Assembly: GCA_947072715.1 (NCBI GenBank)
Contig: CAMTJB010000015.1
Location: forward strand, 1 to 11,494
Length of the DNA: 11,494 bases
Direction: 5' to 3'
From: an uncultured Fusobacteriaceae bacterium
GTDB taxonomy: Bacteria; Fusobacteriota; Fusobacteriia; Fusobacteriales; Fusobacteriaceae
The position numbers and the translations under genes were made by a program. Under the pieces are notes generated by a model. The model ran no database searches, had not been told where the DNA came from, and was given only the letters and a program-made list of their open reading frames with translations. Shown here one piece after another: positions 1-7,729 of this stretch. Numbering within the stretch: the first letter of the stretch is position 1; every line of letters begins with the position of its first letter.

Positions 1-856
1 TAGTTTCGTTTTTGATTGTAGCTTCTTCTCTAGCAATGATTTCAGCTTTCTTTTTTTCGTTTAAATCTGCAACAGATTCAAATCCTAACTCTTTAGCAGT
101 CTCATCGTTAAGTTCTGGTTTAACAGTCTTTTTGATAGAGTTAATTTTTACTTTGAATACAGCAGGTTTTCCAGCAAGTGGCTTATGTCCGTACTCTACA
201 GGGAAAGTTACATTAACTTCTCCTTCTTGTCCAACAGTGTATCCAACTAATTGCTCTTCGAAGTTATCGATGAACATGTGGCTTCCTAATTTTAATTCGT
301 GAGAATCAGCTTTTCCACCATCAAAAGGAACACCATCTATAGAACCGTCAAAAGCTAAATCAACAGTATCTCCCATAGCAGCTTTGTATCCTTCTTCAGC
401 ATCAACTAAAGATGATTTTTTATTTAATAAAGCATCAATTTCTTGAGTTAAAGTTTCTTCTTTGAATTCAGCAACTCTTTTCTCAACTGTTAATCCTTTG
501 TATTCTCCTAATTTAATAGCAGGGAACTCATCAACCATGAATGTTAATTCGAATTCGTTACCAACGTTTTCAGCTTTAACATTGTAGATGTAGCTAACTG
601 GATTGATGTTTTCAGCTGTTAATACAGGCTCGTAGTGAGCTTTTAATACAGTTTCTACCATCTCTTCTTTTATAGCGTCAGGAAAGTTAGCCTCAATTTT
701 ATCAACTGGAGCATGTCCTTTTCTGAATCCAGGAACCTCAACTTTTGTACCTAAAGTTTTTAAGATACTTGCTTTGATAGGTGCTACTTCCTCTTTTGTT
801 AAAGTTAATTTAACTTCAACAGCAGAATTTTCTTTTCTTGTTACTAAGTGTTTCAT
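1..856 (-). CDS. tig: Trigger factor, ribosome-associated chaperone (partial, C-terminus beyond the left edge)
   Basis: Trigger factor binds near the ribosomal exit tunnel and shields nascent chains; it also carries a peptidyl-prolyl isomerase domain. The reading frame opens at ATG 856-854 and runs without a stop to the window edge, giving 285 codons of a family usually about 430 residues long. The N-terminal ribosome-docking signature GFRKG is at residues 43-47, its usual place in this family. An FKBP-type domain follows at about residues 160-245, starting GDTVDLAFDG. The last visible part, about 250-285, is charged and helical and begins the C-terminal chaperone arms. An AGGAGG at 861-866 lies 4 bases before the ATG and fixes the start. 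The gene is on the same strand as recJ, 68 bp downstream of it, and may have its own promoter. The identification is firm; only the missing end is uncertain. Confidence 0.96.
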   Translation of the reverse strand, partial: MKHLVTRKENSAVEVKLTLTKEEVAPIKASILKTLGTKVEVPGFRKGHAPVDKIEANFPDAIKEEMVETVLKAHYEPVLTAENINPVSYIYNVKAENVGNEFELTFMVDEFPAIKLGEYKGLTVEKRVAEFKEETLTQEIDALLNKKSSLVDAEEGYKAAMGDTVDLAFDGSIDGVPFDGGKADSHELKLGSHMFIDNFEEQLVGYTVGQEGEVNVTFPVEYGHKPLAGKPAVFKVKINSIKKTVKPELNDETAKELGFESVADLNEKKKAEIIAREEATIKNET

Positions 857-880
857 TTTTCCTCCTATATTTACATTTGT

Positions 881-909
881 ATTATATGAAAACTAATTTA
901 TAGTTTTTA
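881..909 (-). promoter_or_regulatory. Possible promoter for tig
   Basis: On the minus strand a perfect TATAAT (881-886) sits 24 bases before the tig ATG, which would leave a leader of only about 18 bases containing the SD. The -35 region is poor: about 17-18 bases upstream there is only an A-rich TTAAAA-like stretch. The perfect -10 and the 68-bp gap after recJ support separate or additional transcription of tig. Read-through from the upstream operon is equally possible. Confidence 0.35.
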
Positions 910-924
910 ATGAATTTAGTGTTC

Positions 925-2643
925 CTAGTTATTAAATAATTCTAAGAACTCGTCTTTTACTTTTAAATCTTTTATTTTTATTTGAATTGAATTTTCATTT
1001 TTAAAATAATTTTTTTCTGGATAATAAGCAATATCAAATTTTTGTAATTGGTAACCATCATCAATAATATACTTACCTAAATCGAAACCAACCATATGAT
1101 ATCTTTTATTATTTTTTACAACTATTCCAGAAAAATGTTTATTATCTAGTCCAAATTTCTTAATGTTTTCAAAAGTTAAGTCTCTGTCAACAAAAATAGG
1201 TTGAGAGTTATCAAAACCAAATGGAGATAATAAGTCCAAATCTTCTAAAGTTGAAGAGGAAATTTTATCAATTGAAAAATCCATATCTATTTTTAGAGAA
1301 CGTTCAATATTGATAGCATTACAATTGCTAACTTCTTTTTTGAAGATATTATGAATTTCTTGTAAATTAGAGTCTTCAGCAATAAAGCCAGCAGCTAAAT
1401 CATGACCGCCAAAACGCTTTAGAAGATGAGACATATTTTTAAAAATATTAAAAATATTAATACCATTTAAACTACGAGATGAAGCTTTTCCAAGGTTATT
1501 ATCAATAGATACTAATATTGTAGGAACTTCATATTTTATACATAGTCTAGATGCAACAATACCTATGATTCCAGGATGCCAATTTTTAGAAGATAAGAAG
1601 ATTGAATTTTTATATTTCTCTCTATCTTGTTCTATCATAGAAACAGCATCATCATAGATTTGTCTTTCTAATTCACGTCTTGCTTTATTTGACTTTTTCA
1701 TCTCTTCGATAATATTAAAAATTTTACTATCATCATTTTTTATAAAAAAATCTGCTCCAACACGAGGAACTCCAATTCTACCTAAAGAATTAATTAAAGG
1801 TGCAATAAAATAGCTTACATCCGAGGCCGAAAGGGACCTATAATGTAATTTCAAATATTTTATAAGGGATATAAGCCCTTTTATTTGAGTGTTTTTTAAT
1901 TTTTTTAAACCTTCACGGATTATTAGTCTATTCTCATCAACAACTGGAACAACATCTGCCACAGTTCCAATCATAATAATATCTAAATAATCGTATAGAG
2001 AATTTAAGTTAATACCTAATTTTATATACAGAGCTTGAGCAACTTTTAAAGCAACTCCAGCACCTGAAAGATATTTAAAGGCATACTTTTCGCTAAGTTT
2101 TGGGTTTATATAAAGAACCTCATCATCTTCAGATTCATTAGCACTTTTGTGATGATCAGTTATAATAACATCTATCCCAATAGAACGTCCATAACGAATA
2201 TCCTCAATAGAACTGATACTTGTATCAACTGTAATAACTAATTCAGCACCACAAGAGTGCATATAGTCTAGATTTGTTCTATCTAGACCATACTCCTCTT
2301 CAGTTCTGTTAGGTATATAATAATCCACATTAATACCGATATTTTTAAAAGCGTGAGTTAAAAATACTGCTGCTGTAATTCCATCAACGTCATAATCTCC
2401 ATAGATAAAAATTTTTCCATTTCTATTTTTGACTTCAATAATTTTGTTAACTACTTGCGTCATATTTTCAAAATCAAAAGGATCTCTAAAGTTAGAAAGA
2501 TTAGGATATAAAAAATCTTTAATCTCTTTTTTATTACGGAATCCTCTGTTAGTGAGTAATGTAGTTAAAAAATTTGAAATTTTCAACTCACTACTAATAG
2601 ATAGGGAGTCAAAATTAAAACTCGGATAATACTCCCATTTCAT
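925..2643 (-). CDS. recJ: Single-stranded-DNA-specific 5'-3' exonuclease RecJ
   Basis: RecJ degrades single-stranded DNA from the 5' end in recombinational repair, RecFOR gap processing and mismatch repair, using two metal ions held by DHH-family motifs. All core motifs are visible: DYDVDG at residues 83-88, Asp140 in VITVDTS, DHH at 163-165 and GTVADVVP at 226-233. The DHHA1 half follows with NWHPGIIGIVASRL at 354-367, SSRS at 388-391 and GGHDLAAGF at 412-420. The last roughly 140 residues fit the OB-fold region. The 572 residues match bacterial RecJ length. The ATG lies 4 bases after the rbfA stop, with AAGGA inside the end of rbfA as SD, so it is probably translationally coupled. It is the last gene of the rimP-nusA-infB operon, where many other bacteria carry truB; this suggests co-expression rather than a direct role in translation. 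Confidence 0.96.
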   Translation of the reverse strand: MKWEYYPSFNFDSLSISSELKISNFLTTLLTNRGFRNKKEIKDFLYPNLSNFRDPFDFENMTQVVNKIIEVKNRNGKIFIYGDYDVDGITAAVFLTHAFKNIGINVDYYIPNRTEEEYGLDRTNLDYMHSCGAELVITVDTSISSIEDIRYGRSIGIDVIITDHHKSANESEDDEVLYINPKLSEKYAFKYLSGAGVALKVAQALYIKLGINLNSLYDYLDIIMIGTVADVVPVVDENRLIIREGLKKLKNTQIKGLISLIKYLKLHYRSLSASDVSYFIAPLINSLGRIGVPRVGADFFIKNDDSKIFNIIEEMKKSNKARRELERQIYDDAVSMIEQDREKYKNSIFLSSKNWHPGIIGIVASRLCIKYEVPTILVSIDNNLGKASSRSLNGINIFNIFKNMSHLLKRFGGHDLAAGFIAEDSNLQEIHNIFKKEVSNCNAINIERSLKIDMDFSIDKISSSTLEDLDLLSPFGFDNSQPIFVDRDLTFENIKKFGLDNKHFSGIVVKNNKRYHMVGFDLGKYIIDDGYQLQKFDIAYYPEKNYFKNENSIQIKIKDLKVKDEFLELFNN

Positions 2644-2647
2644 AGAA

Positions 2648-3007
2648 TCACTGTCCTTTTATATCATTAAGAAGTTTTGTAATTTTCATGGCATAGTTAA
2701 TACTGTCATCCATTTTAACTCTAATCTCAGGAGTAAATCTTAGAGAAAGAGTATCTGAAATTCTTTTTCTTAAAAATCCTTTGATTTGGTTAAGAGCTTC
2801 TTCAATAGCTTTGATATTTACTTTTTCATCTTTAATAGGGGAAACAGTAAAATATACATCAGCAAATTTAAGATCCTCAGTTACTCTGATATTGTTAACA
2901 GAGATGATAACCTTTTTAAATAAAGGATTTTTAACTTCTTCAAAAAGCAGTGTAGAGATAATTTTAGTCATCTCTTTTTCTATAGCAGCTAATCTTTGTT
3001 TGTTCAT
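2648..3007 (-). CDS. rbfA: 30S ribosome-binding factor RbfA
   Basis: RbfA is a small KH-fold protein that binds the 30S subunit near the 5' end helix of 16S rRNA during late maturation and cold adaptation. At 119 residues it has normal length. It shows the family layout: an N-terminal helix starting MNKQRLAAIEKEM, the strand and turn IRVTEDLKFADVYFTV at about residues 40-55, and the closing RKRISDTLSLRFTPEIRVKMDD stretch at about 80-101. Its SD is almost ideal (AGGAGGTAAT, 8-9 bases before ATG) and overlaps the TAG stop of infB, so ribosomes finishing infB can reinitiate here. The pairing with IF2 upstream is the classic arrangement. Confidence 0.95.
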   Translation of the reverse strand: MNKQRLAAIEKEMTKIISTLLFEEVKNPLFKKVIISVNNIRVTEDLKFADVYFTVSPIKDEKVNIKAIEEALNQIKGFLRKRISDTLSLRFTPEIRVKMDDSINYAMKITKLLNDIKGQ

Positions 3008-3020
3008 ATTAGATTACCTC

Positions 3021-5204
3021 CTAGTTCTTTAATTTTCTTTTAATTTCTATTATATCAAATGCCTCAACAATGTCTCCGTCTTTAATATCATTAAATCCTT
3101 CAACGTTAAGTCCACACTCTTGTCCAGCAACAACTTCTTTAGCGTCATCTTTGTATCTTTTTAAAGTAGATAGTTTACCTTCATACATGATAACAGAATC
3201 TCTAAGTATTCTGATATTAGAATCACATTTAACTTTACCATCTACAACAACACATCCTGCAACGTTTCCAACATTAGAAACTTTGAACACTTTTTTAATC
3301 TCTATTCTACCTAAGTAGTTTTCTTTAAATTCAGGCTCAAGCATACCAGTAAGTGCTTTTTCAATATCTTCAACAATGTGATAGATGATGTTAGATGTTC
3401 TGATCTCAACACCACAGTTGTCAGCTTCTTTTATAGCTTTAATAGTAGGTCTTACATGGAAACCTATTACGATAGCTTTAGAAACTTCAGCAAGTTTAAC
3501 GTCACTTTCTGTAATAGCTCCAGATGTAGCTTGGATAATATTAACAGCAACTTCATCAGTGTTAAGTTTCATTAAAGAGTCTTTTAAAGCTTCTACAGAA
3601 CCACGTGAGTCAGCTCTTAATATAAGTTTAAGCTCTTTAATTTTTTGGTTTTCAAACTCTTGAGATAAAGATTCAAGTGTTAAAGTTTTTCTAGAAATCT
3701 CATGAAGTCTTCTTTCTTTTGCAACTTCGTCAACGATTCTTCTAGCATGTTGCTCATTTTGGATTACGTATAATACGTCTCCAGCATTTGGAACTGAAGT
3801 GAATCCAATTATTTCAGCTGGTTGAGAAACACCAACAAGATCAACTCTTGTACCACGGTCATTGATAAGAGCTCTAACTTTTCCTAAAGCTTCTCCAGCA
3901 ACAACAACGTCTCCAACTCTTAGTCTTCCTTCTTGAATTAATAAGTCAGCAATTGGTCCAACTTTTGGATCAAGTCTAGACTCAAGGATAACTCCTTTAG
4001 CTCTCTTGTGATAGTTAGCTTTTAATTCTAACATTTCAGAAGTAATAAGGATAGTTTCTAGTAAAATATCGATGTTAAGTTTTTGTTTAGCTGAAACTTC
4101 AACATACTCAACTTCTCCTCCCCACTCAACTGGAACTAGTCCGTATTCCATAAGTTCGTTTTTGATTTTAGCAGTATCTGCTCCCTCTTTATCGATCTTA
4201 TTAACAGCAATTATAATTGGAACATTAGCAGCTTTAGCATGAGATATAGCTTCTACAGTTTGTGGCATTACTCCATCATCTGCAGCAACAACTAATATTG
4301 CGATATCTGTAACTTGCGCTCCTCTTGCTCTCATATCAGTAAAGGCCTCATGTCCTGGAGTATCTATGAAAGTAATTTTCTTTCCATCTTTTTCAATTTG
4401 GTAAGCTCCAATCTTTTGAGTGATCCCACCGTGCTCACCAGCAGCAACGTCAGCTTCTCTAATAGCATCTAATAAAGATGTTTTACCATGGTCAACGTGT
4501 CCCATGATTGTGATAACTGGAGCTCTTTCAGAAAGATCAGAAGCTTTATCTTCTATTTCTAGAGAGAATTTATCTCCAAAGTTAATTACAACTTCCTCTT
4601 CTTTTTCAACTAATATATCGTATTCCATAGCTAATTCTTCAGCTAATTGGAAAGGAATTGTACTGTTGATTGTAAGCATTTGACCTTTTAAGAAAAGTTT
4701 TTTGATAAGCTCAGCACTGTTTAATTTTAAAAGGTTAGCGAAATTACCTAATGTAATATCTCCACTTATTTTTAAAATTTTCATACCGTCTTCAATAACT
4801 ACTGTATCAGTAGGTTGTTCAACTTTCTTTACAGTAAAGTCTGCTCTTCTACCTTTTTTCTTTTTATGACCTTTTTTACCAGAATCAGAATCTTCAGATT
4901 CTTCAACAGAATTTTCTGTTTTTTTCTTAGGTGCTGTTTTTTTAGATTTTTCTTTTGTTTTTTCTTTGATGATTACATCTTCATTAATTGTATCATCAGA
5001 TAAATCAGAATCATCATTTTGAGATGATAAGTGACTTATATTTTCATGATTAGAAAAGTAATTTTCAATTGTAGCTACATCCTCATCAGAAACACCTGCA
5101 AGGTGTGATGTGATGTTATCTAAACCTATTTCGTGTAGAATAGCTATAAACTCTTTATTACCTTTATCGTATTTTTTTGCTAATTCATGTACCCTTATTT
5201 TCAT
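3021..5204 (-). CDS. infB: Translation initiation factor IF-2
   Basis: IF2 is the GTPase that places formylmethionyl-tRNA on the 30S subunit and promotes 50S joining. The GTPase motifs are complete: G1 GHVDHGKT at residues 235-242, G2 in [10 protein letters not shown]3 DTPGH at 281-285, G4 NKID at 335-338 and G5 SAK at 371-373. Domains II, III and the fMet-tRNA-binding C-terminal domain follow. The N-terminus has one IF2N-type module ([14 protein letters not shown]), a low-complexity Lys/Glu/Ser linker at about residues 50-120, then a second IF2N-type module. I chose ATG 5204-5202 because GGAGG lies 7 bases upstream of it. The in-frame ATG at 5210 is only one base from that SD and would add just two residues. 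The protein is 727 residues, in the shorter range for IF2 because the linker is short. Confidence 0.97.
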   Translation of the reverse strand: MKIRVHELAKKYDKGNKEFIAILHEIGLDNITSHLAGVSDEDVATIENYFSNHENISHLSSQNDDSDLSDDTINEDVIIKEKTKEKSKKTAPKKKTENSVEESEDSDSGKKGHKKKKGRRADFTVKKVEQPTDTVVIEDGMKILKISGDITLGNFANLLKLNSAELIKKLFLKGQMLTINSTIPFQLAEELAMEYDILVEKEEEVVINFGDKFSLEIEDKASDLSERAPVITIMGHVDHGKTSLLDAIREADVAAGEHGGITQKIGAYQIEKDGKKITFIDTPGHEAFTDMRARGAQVTDIAILVVAADDGVMPQTVEAISHAKAANVPIIIAVNKIDKEGADTAKIKNELMEYGLVPVEWGGEVEYVEVSAKQKLNIDILLETILITSEMLELKANYHKRAKGVILESRLDPKVGPIADLLIQEGRLRVGDVVVAGEALGKVRALINDRGTRVDLVGVSQPAEIIGFTSVPNAGDVLYVIQNEQHARRIVDEVAKERRLHEISRKTLTLESLSQEFENQKIKELKLILRADSRGSVEALKDSLMKLNTDEVAVNIIQATSGAITESDVKLAEVSKAIVIGFHVRPTIKAIKEADNCGVEIRTSNIIYHIVEDIEKALTGMLEPEFKENYLGRIEIKKVFKVSNVGNVAGCVVVDGKVKCDSNIRILRDSVIMYEGKLSTLKRYKDDAKEVVAGQECGLNVEGFNDIKDGDIVEAFDIIEIKRKLKN

Positions 5205-5222
5205 TAACATACCTCCATAAAC

Positions 5223-5750
5223 TTAGTTTAAGAGTCCTCGGGCTATTTTTTTATTTTTTACAGCAATGACAGTTATCTCATCTTTCGAAAAGATATCGCC
5301 TAAGAGATCTTTATTTCCATAATAAATATATGGAATGTTATACTCTTTGGCTTTAGCAATTAATTTTGCGCCATTTTTTTCGCTGATATCCTCGGCCATG
5401 ATAATAAAATGAATCTGTTCGATTTCATCAAATACCATATTCATACCGAAGGCTAGCGCCTGGGAATTTCTCATAGTCTTTAATATATTTAAATAGTCCT
5501 TATTGTCCTTTTTTAAAGAATTGGCCATTTTATAGAGTTCTTCCATTGAGATTTTTATCTTTTTATGTTTAGATAATTTTTGTAGACATTCTTTTGATTT
5601 GCAAATATAAGTGCCTCTTTTCTGCTCTTTTTGCTCACTATCATAAGTATAACTACCATCTTCTTGTTCAACAATTCTGAAAAGATCAGATTTGTTCATC
5701 TTTGCTCTACAAACAGCACAAGTTCTTTCAGGTAAATTAGTGCTATTCAC
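5223..5750 (-). CDS. YlxR (DUF448) - L7Ae/YlxQ-like two-domain RNA-binding protein
   Basis: Residues 1 to about 75 are a YlxR domain: RTCAVCRAKMNKSDLFRIV at 9-27 and KRGTYICKSKEC at 44-55 match the family pattern. They supply two cysteine pairs (C11/C14 and C50/C55) that could hold a metal. Residues about 85-175 resemble YlxQ, the L7Ae/L30e-type fold, with FIIMAEDISEKNGAKL at 115-130 and YNIPYIYYGNKDLLGDIF at 137-154. In Bacillus these are two separate adjacent genes, ylxR and ylxQ, between nusA and infB; here they are one 175-residue protein in the same position. The start is GTG 5750-5748, 8 bp inside the end of nusA, with AGAGG about 9 bases upstream, which implies translational coupling. 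YlxR proteins are reported as nucleoid- or RNA-associated regulators; the exact role of this fusion is unknown. Confidence 0.88.
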   Translation of the reverse strand: MNSTNLPERTCAVCRAKMNKSDLFRIVEQEDGSYTYDSEQKEQKRGTYICKSKECLQKLSKHKKIKISMEELYKMANSLKKDNKDYLNILKTMRNSQALAFGMNMVFDEIEQIHFIIMAEDISEKNGAKLIAKAKEYNIPYIYYGNKDLLGDIFSKDEITVIAVKNKKIARGLLN

Positions 5751-6837
5751 CTTGATTTGCCTCTGCTTCTGAATTTAGTGCGTCAGTTTCTGTTTCAGCA
5801 ACTTTAATATCTACTCTCATACCAGTTAATTTAGCAGCAAGTCTAGCATTTTGACCATTCTTACCGATTGCTAAAGAGAACTGAGATGGAGAAACTATAA
5901 CTCTAGCAGTCATTCCATTATCTAATACTTCAACTGAATCAACTTTAGCTGGAGATAATACTGCAGAAACAAACTCTTCAATATTTTCTTTCCAGATAAC
6001 GATATCAATTTTTTCTCCGTTTAATTCATTAACGATGTTTCTGATTCTAAGACCTTTTTGACCAATACAAGCACCAACAGTATCAATGTTAGGGTTTGTA
6101 GAGTAAACAGCAACTTTAGCTCTAGAACCGGCTTCTCTTGCAACAGCTTTAATAACTATTACCCCTTCCTCAATTTCAGGAATTTCTATTTCAAATAACT
6201 TTTTTAATAATCCTTCGTGCTTTCTAGAAATAACTACTTTTGGAAACTTGCTAGTTTTTTCAACTTCAGCAACATAAACCTTAATTCTGTCTCCTACTCT
6301 GTAAATATCTCCAGGTGATTGCTCAGACATAGGTAATGAAGCTTCAAGTCCATCAAATTCTATGTGTATATTTCTCTTGTCGTCTATTCTTCTAATAGTA
6401 CCATTCATAATATCGTGTTCTTTGCTTTTGAACTTGTCATAAACATTATCTCTCTCAGCTTCACGAACTTTTTGAATTACTATTTGCTTTCCATTTTGGA
6501 TAGCATTTCTTTTGAACTCTTCACAGTTAACTTCTATCTTGATGATATCCCCAACTTTAACTCTTTTTTTGTACTCATATGCATCAGTTAAAGATATTTC
6601 AAGTGCAGCGTCATATAACTCTTCATCTACAACAACTGTTTTCACCTCAAAAACCTTAACATCTCCAGAGTCTCTGTTGATCTCAACTTCAACATTTTCT
6701 TCTTCACCGAAATTTTTCTTATAAGCTGATAATAAAGCCTGTTCAACAGCAGTTAATAAACTTTCTTTGCTTATTCCTTTATCTTTTTCTAACTCAGCTA
6801 ATGCTTCTAAAAAAATCTTAGCATCTTTACTCTTCAC
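5743..6837 (-). CDS. nusA: Transcription termination/antitermination factor NusA
   Basis: NusA binds RNA polymerase and nascent RNA and modulates pausing, intrinsic termination and antitermination. The order is standard: RNA-polymerase-binding N-terminal domain at about residues 1-125, S1 domain at about 140-205, then two KH domains with GACIGQKG at 255-262 and LAIGKNGQNARLAAKLTG at 322-339. There are no acidic C-terminal repeats, as in Gram-positive-type NusA. I chose GTG 6837-6835, giving 364 residues starting MKSKDAKIFLEAL, because AGGAGG at 6847-6852 is 9 bases upstream. The ATG at 6846-6844 directly abuts that SD with no spacer and would add only MSF; a TTG at 6855 would place the SD inside the gene. 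The 3' end overlaps the next gene by 8 bp. Confidence 0.95.
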   Translation of the reverse strand: MKSKDAKIFLEALAELEKDKGISKESLLTAVEQALLSAYKKNFGEEENVEVEINRDSGDVKVFEVKTVVVDEELYDAALEISLTDAYEYKKRVKVGDIIKIEVNCEEFKRNAIQNGKQIVIQKVREAERDNVYDKFKSKEHDIMNGTIRRIDDKRNIHIEFDGLEASLPMSEQSPGDIYRVGDRIKVYVAEVEKTSKFPKVVISRKHEGLLKKLFEIEIPEIEEGVIVIKAVAREAGSRAKVAVYSTNPNIDTVGACIGQKGLRIRNIVNELNGEKIDIVIWKENIEEFVSAVLSPAKVDSVEVLDNGMTARVIVSPSQFSLAIGKNGQNARLAAKLTGMRVDIKVAETETDALNSEAEANQGE

Positions 6838-6887
6838 AAAACTCATCCTCCTCAAAATATGGATTTATATTTTAAAATTTATTTGAC

Positions 6888-7370
6888 TTAATCTAGGTCC
6901 TCAAAAACGTATACAATATTAGATTTTTTGATCTCTTTATAAGGTATAGCCATAGTTGTATCATTTTCTAACTCTAATACTATTGTATCGTTATTTTGTA
7001 CTTCTAAAAGAGTTCCAGTATAGTTTTTACTATCGTTTATTTTGTGCTTTAGAGCAACAAAAATACTTTCTCCAGTAAATCTAATGAAATCTTCAATCTT
7101 TTTTAAAGGTCTTTCAACACCTGGAGAAGAAACCTCTAAAAAGAATTTCTGCTCAACAAGATTATCTACAGACTCTTCAATTTTATGACTTAAGTTTGCA
7201 CAGTTTTCAACAGTAATTTCACCATTTAAATTTTCGATGAAAACTCTTAAATACCAATAACCTCCATCTTGCATAAATTCAATATCTACAAGCTCTAGGC
7301 CCATATCTTTAAGATGTGGTAGTACTAGTTTTTCAACCTTTGAAACAACACCACTATAATCTTTTTCCAC
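6888..7370 (-). CDS. rimP: Ribosome maturation factor RimP
   Basis: RimP assists 30S subunit assembly. The protein has the N-terminal alpha/beta domain with the signature SSPGVERPL at residues 81-89, then an SH3-like C-terminal domain at about 95-160. Its 160 residues match the family. I chose GTG 7370-7368 as start. GAGGTGATC just upstream is a nine-base match to the complement of the 16S 3' end, and its GAGGTGAT core ends 7 bases before this GTG. An alternative GTG at 7382-7380 lies inside that SD and is unlikely to initiate; it would add four residues. The gene heads the operon with nusA, as in most bacteria, behind a promoter and a leader hairpin. Confidence 0.94.
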   Translation of the reverse strand: MEKDYSGVVSKVEKLVLPHLKDMGLELVDIEFMQDGGYWYLRVFIENLNGEITVENCANLSHKIEESVDNLVEQKFFLEVSSPGVERPLKKIEDFIRFTGESIFVALKHKINDSKNYTGTLLEVQNNDTIVLELENDTTMAIPYKEIKKSNIVYVFEDLD

Positions 7371-7415
7371 TAAATCGATCACCTCACATAAAATTAAGTG
7401 TAACTGATATTAAAG

Positions 7416-7441
7416 AAAGAGTGGAAACAAACCCACTCTTT
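7416..7441 (-). terminator. Leader hairpin before rimP, possible attenuator
   Basis: AAAGAGTGG (7416-7424) and CCACTCTTT (7433-7441) form a perfect 9-bp stem with an 8-base loop. In the minus-strand RNA the stem is followed by CTTTCTTTAA, a broken U-rich tract. It lies between the operon promoter and the rimP start, about 45 bases before the GTG. It can be read as a leaky intrinsic terminator in the leader, a plausible control point for an operon that encodes NusA. The fold is seen; the attenuation role is inference. Confidence 0.5.
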
Positions 7442-7466
7442 AACACAGTTAACATATTTTGACTAT

Positions 7467-7506
7467 ATTCTATCATATTATAGCATAAAAATCAAATAAT
7501 ATTCAA
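7467..7506 (-). promoter_or_regulatory. Promoter(s) of the rimP-nusA-infB operon
   Basis: On the minus strand TTGAAT (7501-7506) and TATAAT (7477-7482) are separated by 18 bases, and TGC before the -10 makes it an extended -10 element. A second overlapping pair is TTGATT (7490-7495) and TAGAAT (7467-7472) with a 17-base spacer. Transcription from the first would start near 7470, giving a leader of about 100 bases that contains the 7416-7441 hairpin. No other equally good minus-strand match is seen in this gap. Confidence 0.65.
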
Positions 7507-7580
7507 GAGTGGTTATACTTGTAGAACTATTATATTAAACTAAAATCTTACTCTTAAAAAGCTCTTTCTAATTAAAAGTA

Positions 7581-7610
7581 TTAAATAGAATTAAGAGATG
7601 ATTATATAAT
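7581..7610 (+). promoter_or_regulatory. Weak candidate promoter for lysA
   Basis: TATAAT at 7605-7610 is preceded after 18 bases by TTAAAT (7581-7586), a poor -35. It would give a leader of about 110 bases. A second TATAAT at 7641-7646 has no recognisable -35. One of these probably serves lysA, but the sequence does not decide which. Confidence 0.3.
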
Positions 7611-7729
7611 ATAGAAAAGAGGTAAATAATAAAATTTTTTTATAATTATGTTAAGTTTAAGCCTTAAATGTGATAAACTCTGTTAAAGTTAAAAAAAACA
7701 ATTAAAAAGTATTAAGGAAAGGTGGAAGT

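Larger units (their letters stand above)
7383..7729. other. Divergent intergenic region between rimP and lysA
   Basis: No gene is seen in these 347 bases. The left half holds the rimP-operon leader, its hairpin and its promoters. The right half holds AT-rich sequence with TATAAT at 7605-7610 and 7641-7646 as possible lysA -10 elements, and a small perfect palindrome TTTAAG-C-CTTAAA at 7656-7668. A 12-codon open frame starting at ATG 7648 has no SD and is not called. The lysA SD, AAAGGTGG, lies about 4 bases before its ATG. Confidence 0.7.

Noticed and set aside
12..302. Plus-strand 96-residue open frame at the left edge
   Set aside because: It lies antisense to the confidently identified trigger factor gene.
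889..907. AAAACTA / TAGTTTT inverted repeat between recJ and tig as an operon terminator
   Set aside because: The stem has only one G-C pair and no continuous T-run on the minus strand; it overlaps the region where the tig -35 would lie.
2429..5003. Plus-strand open frames of 60-90 codons opposite recJ, rbfA and infB
   Set aside because: They are antisense shadows of well-identified genes, with no SD and atypical low-complexity translations.
7417..7512. AAGAGTGG occurring in both the rimP leader hairpin and at 7505-7512 near the promoter
   Set aside because: A single identical 8-mer with no symmetry or shared flanks; likely chance.
7648..7686. Twelve-codon open frame as a lysA leader peptide
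   Set aside because: It has no SD and no lysine-rich run; its composition is that of random AT-rich sequence.
7560..7729. Lysine riboswitch (L-box) ahead of lysA
   Set aside because: The conserved L-box segments and an expression-platform terminator are not recognisable, and the gap is short and very AT-rich.
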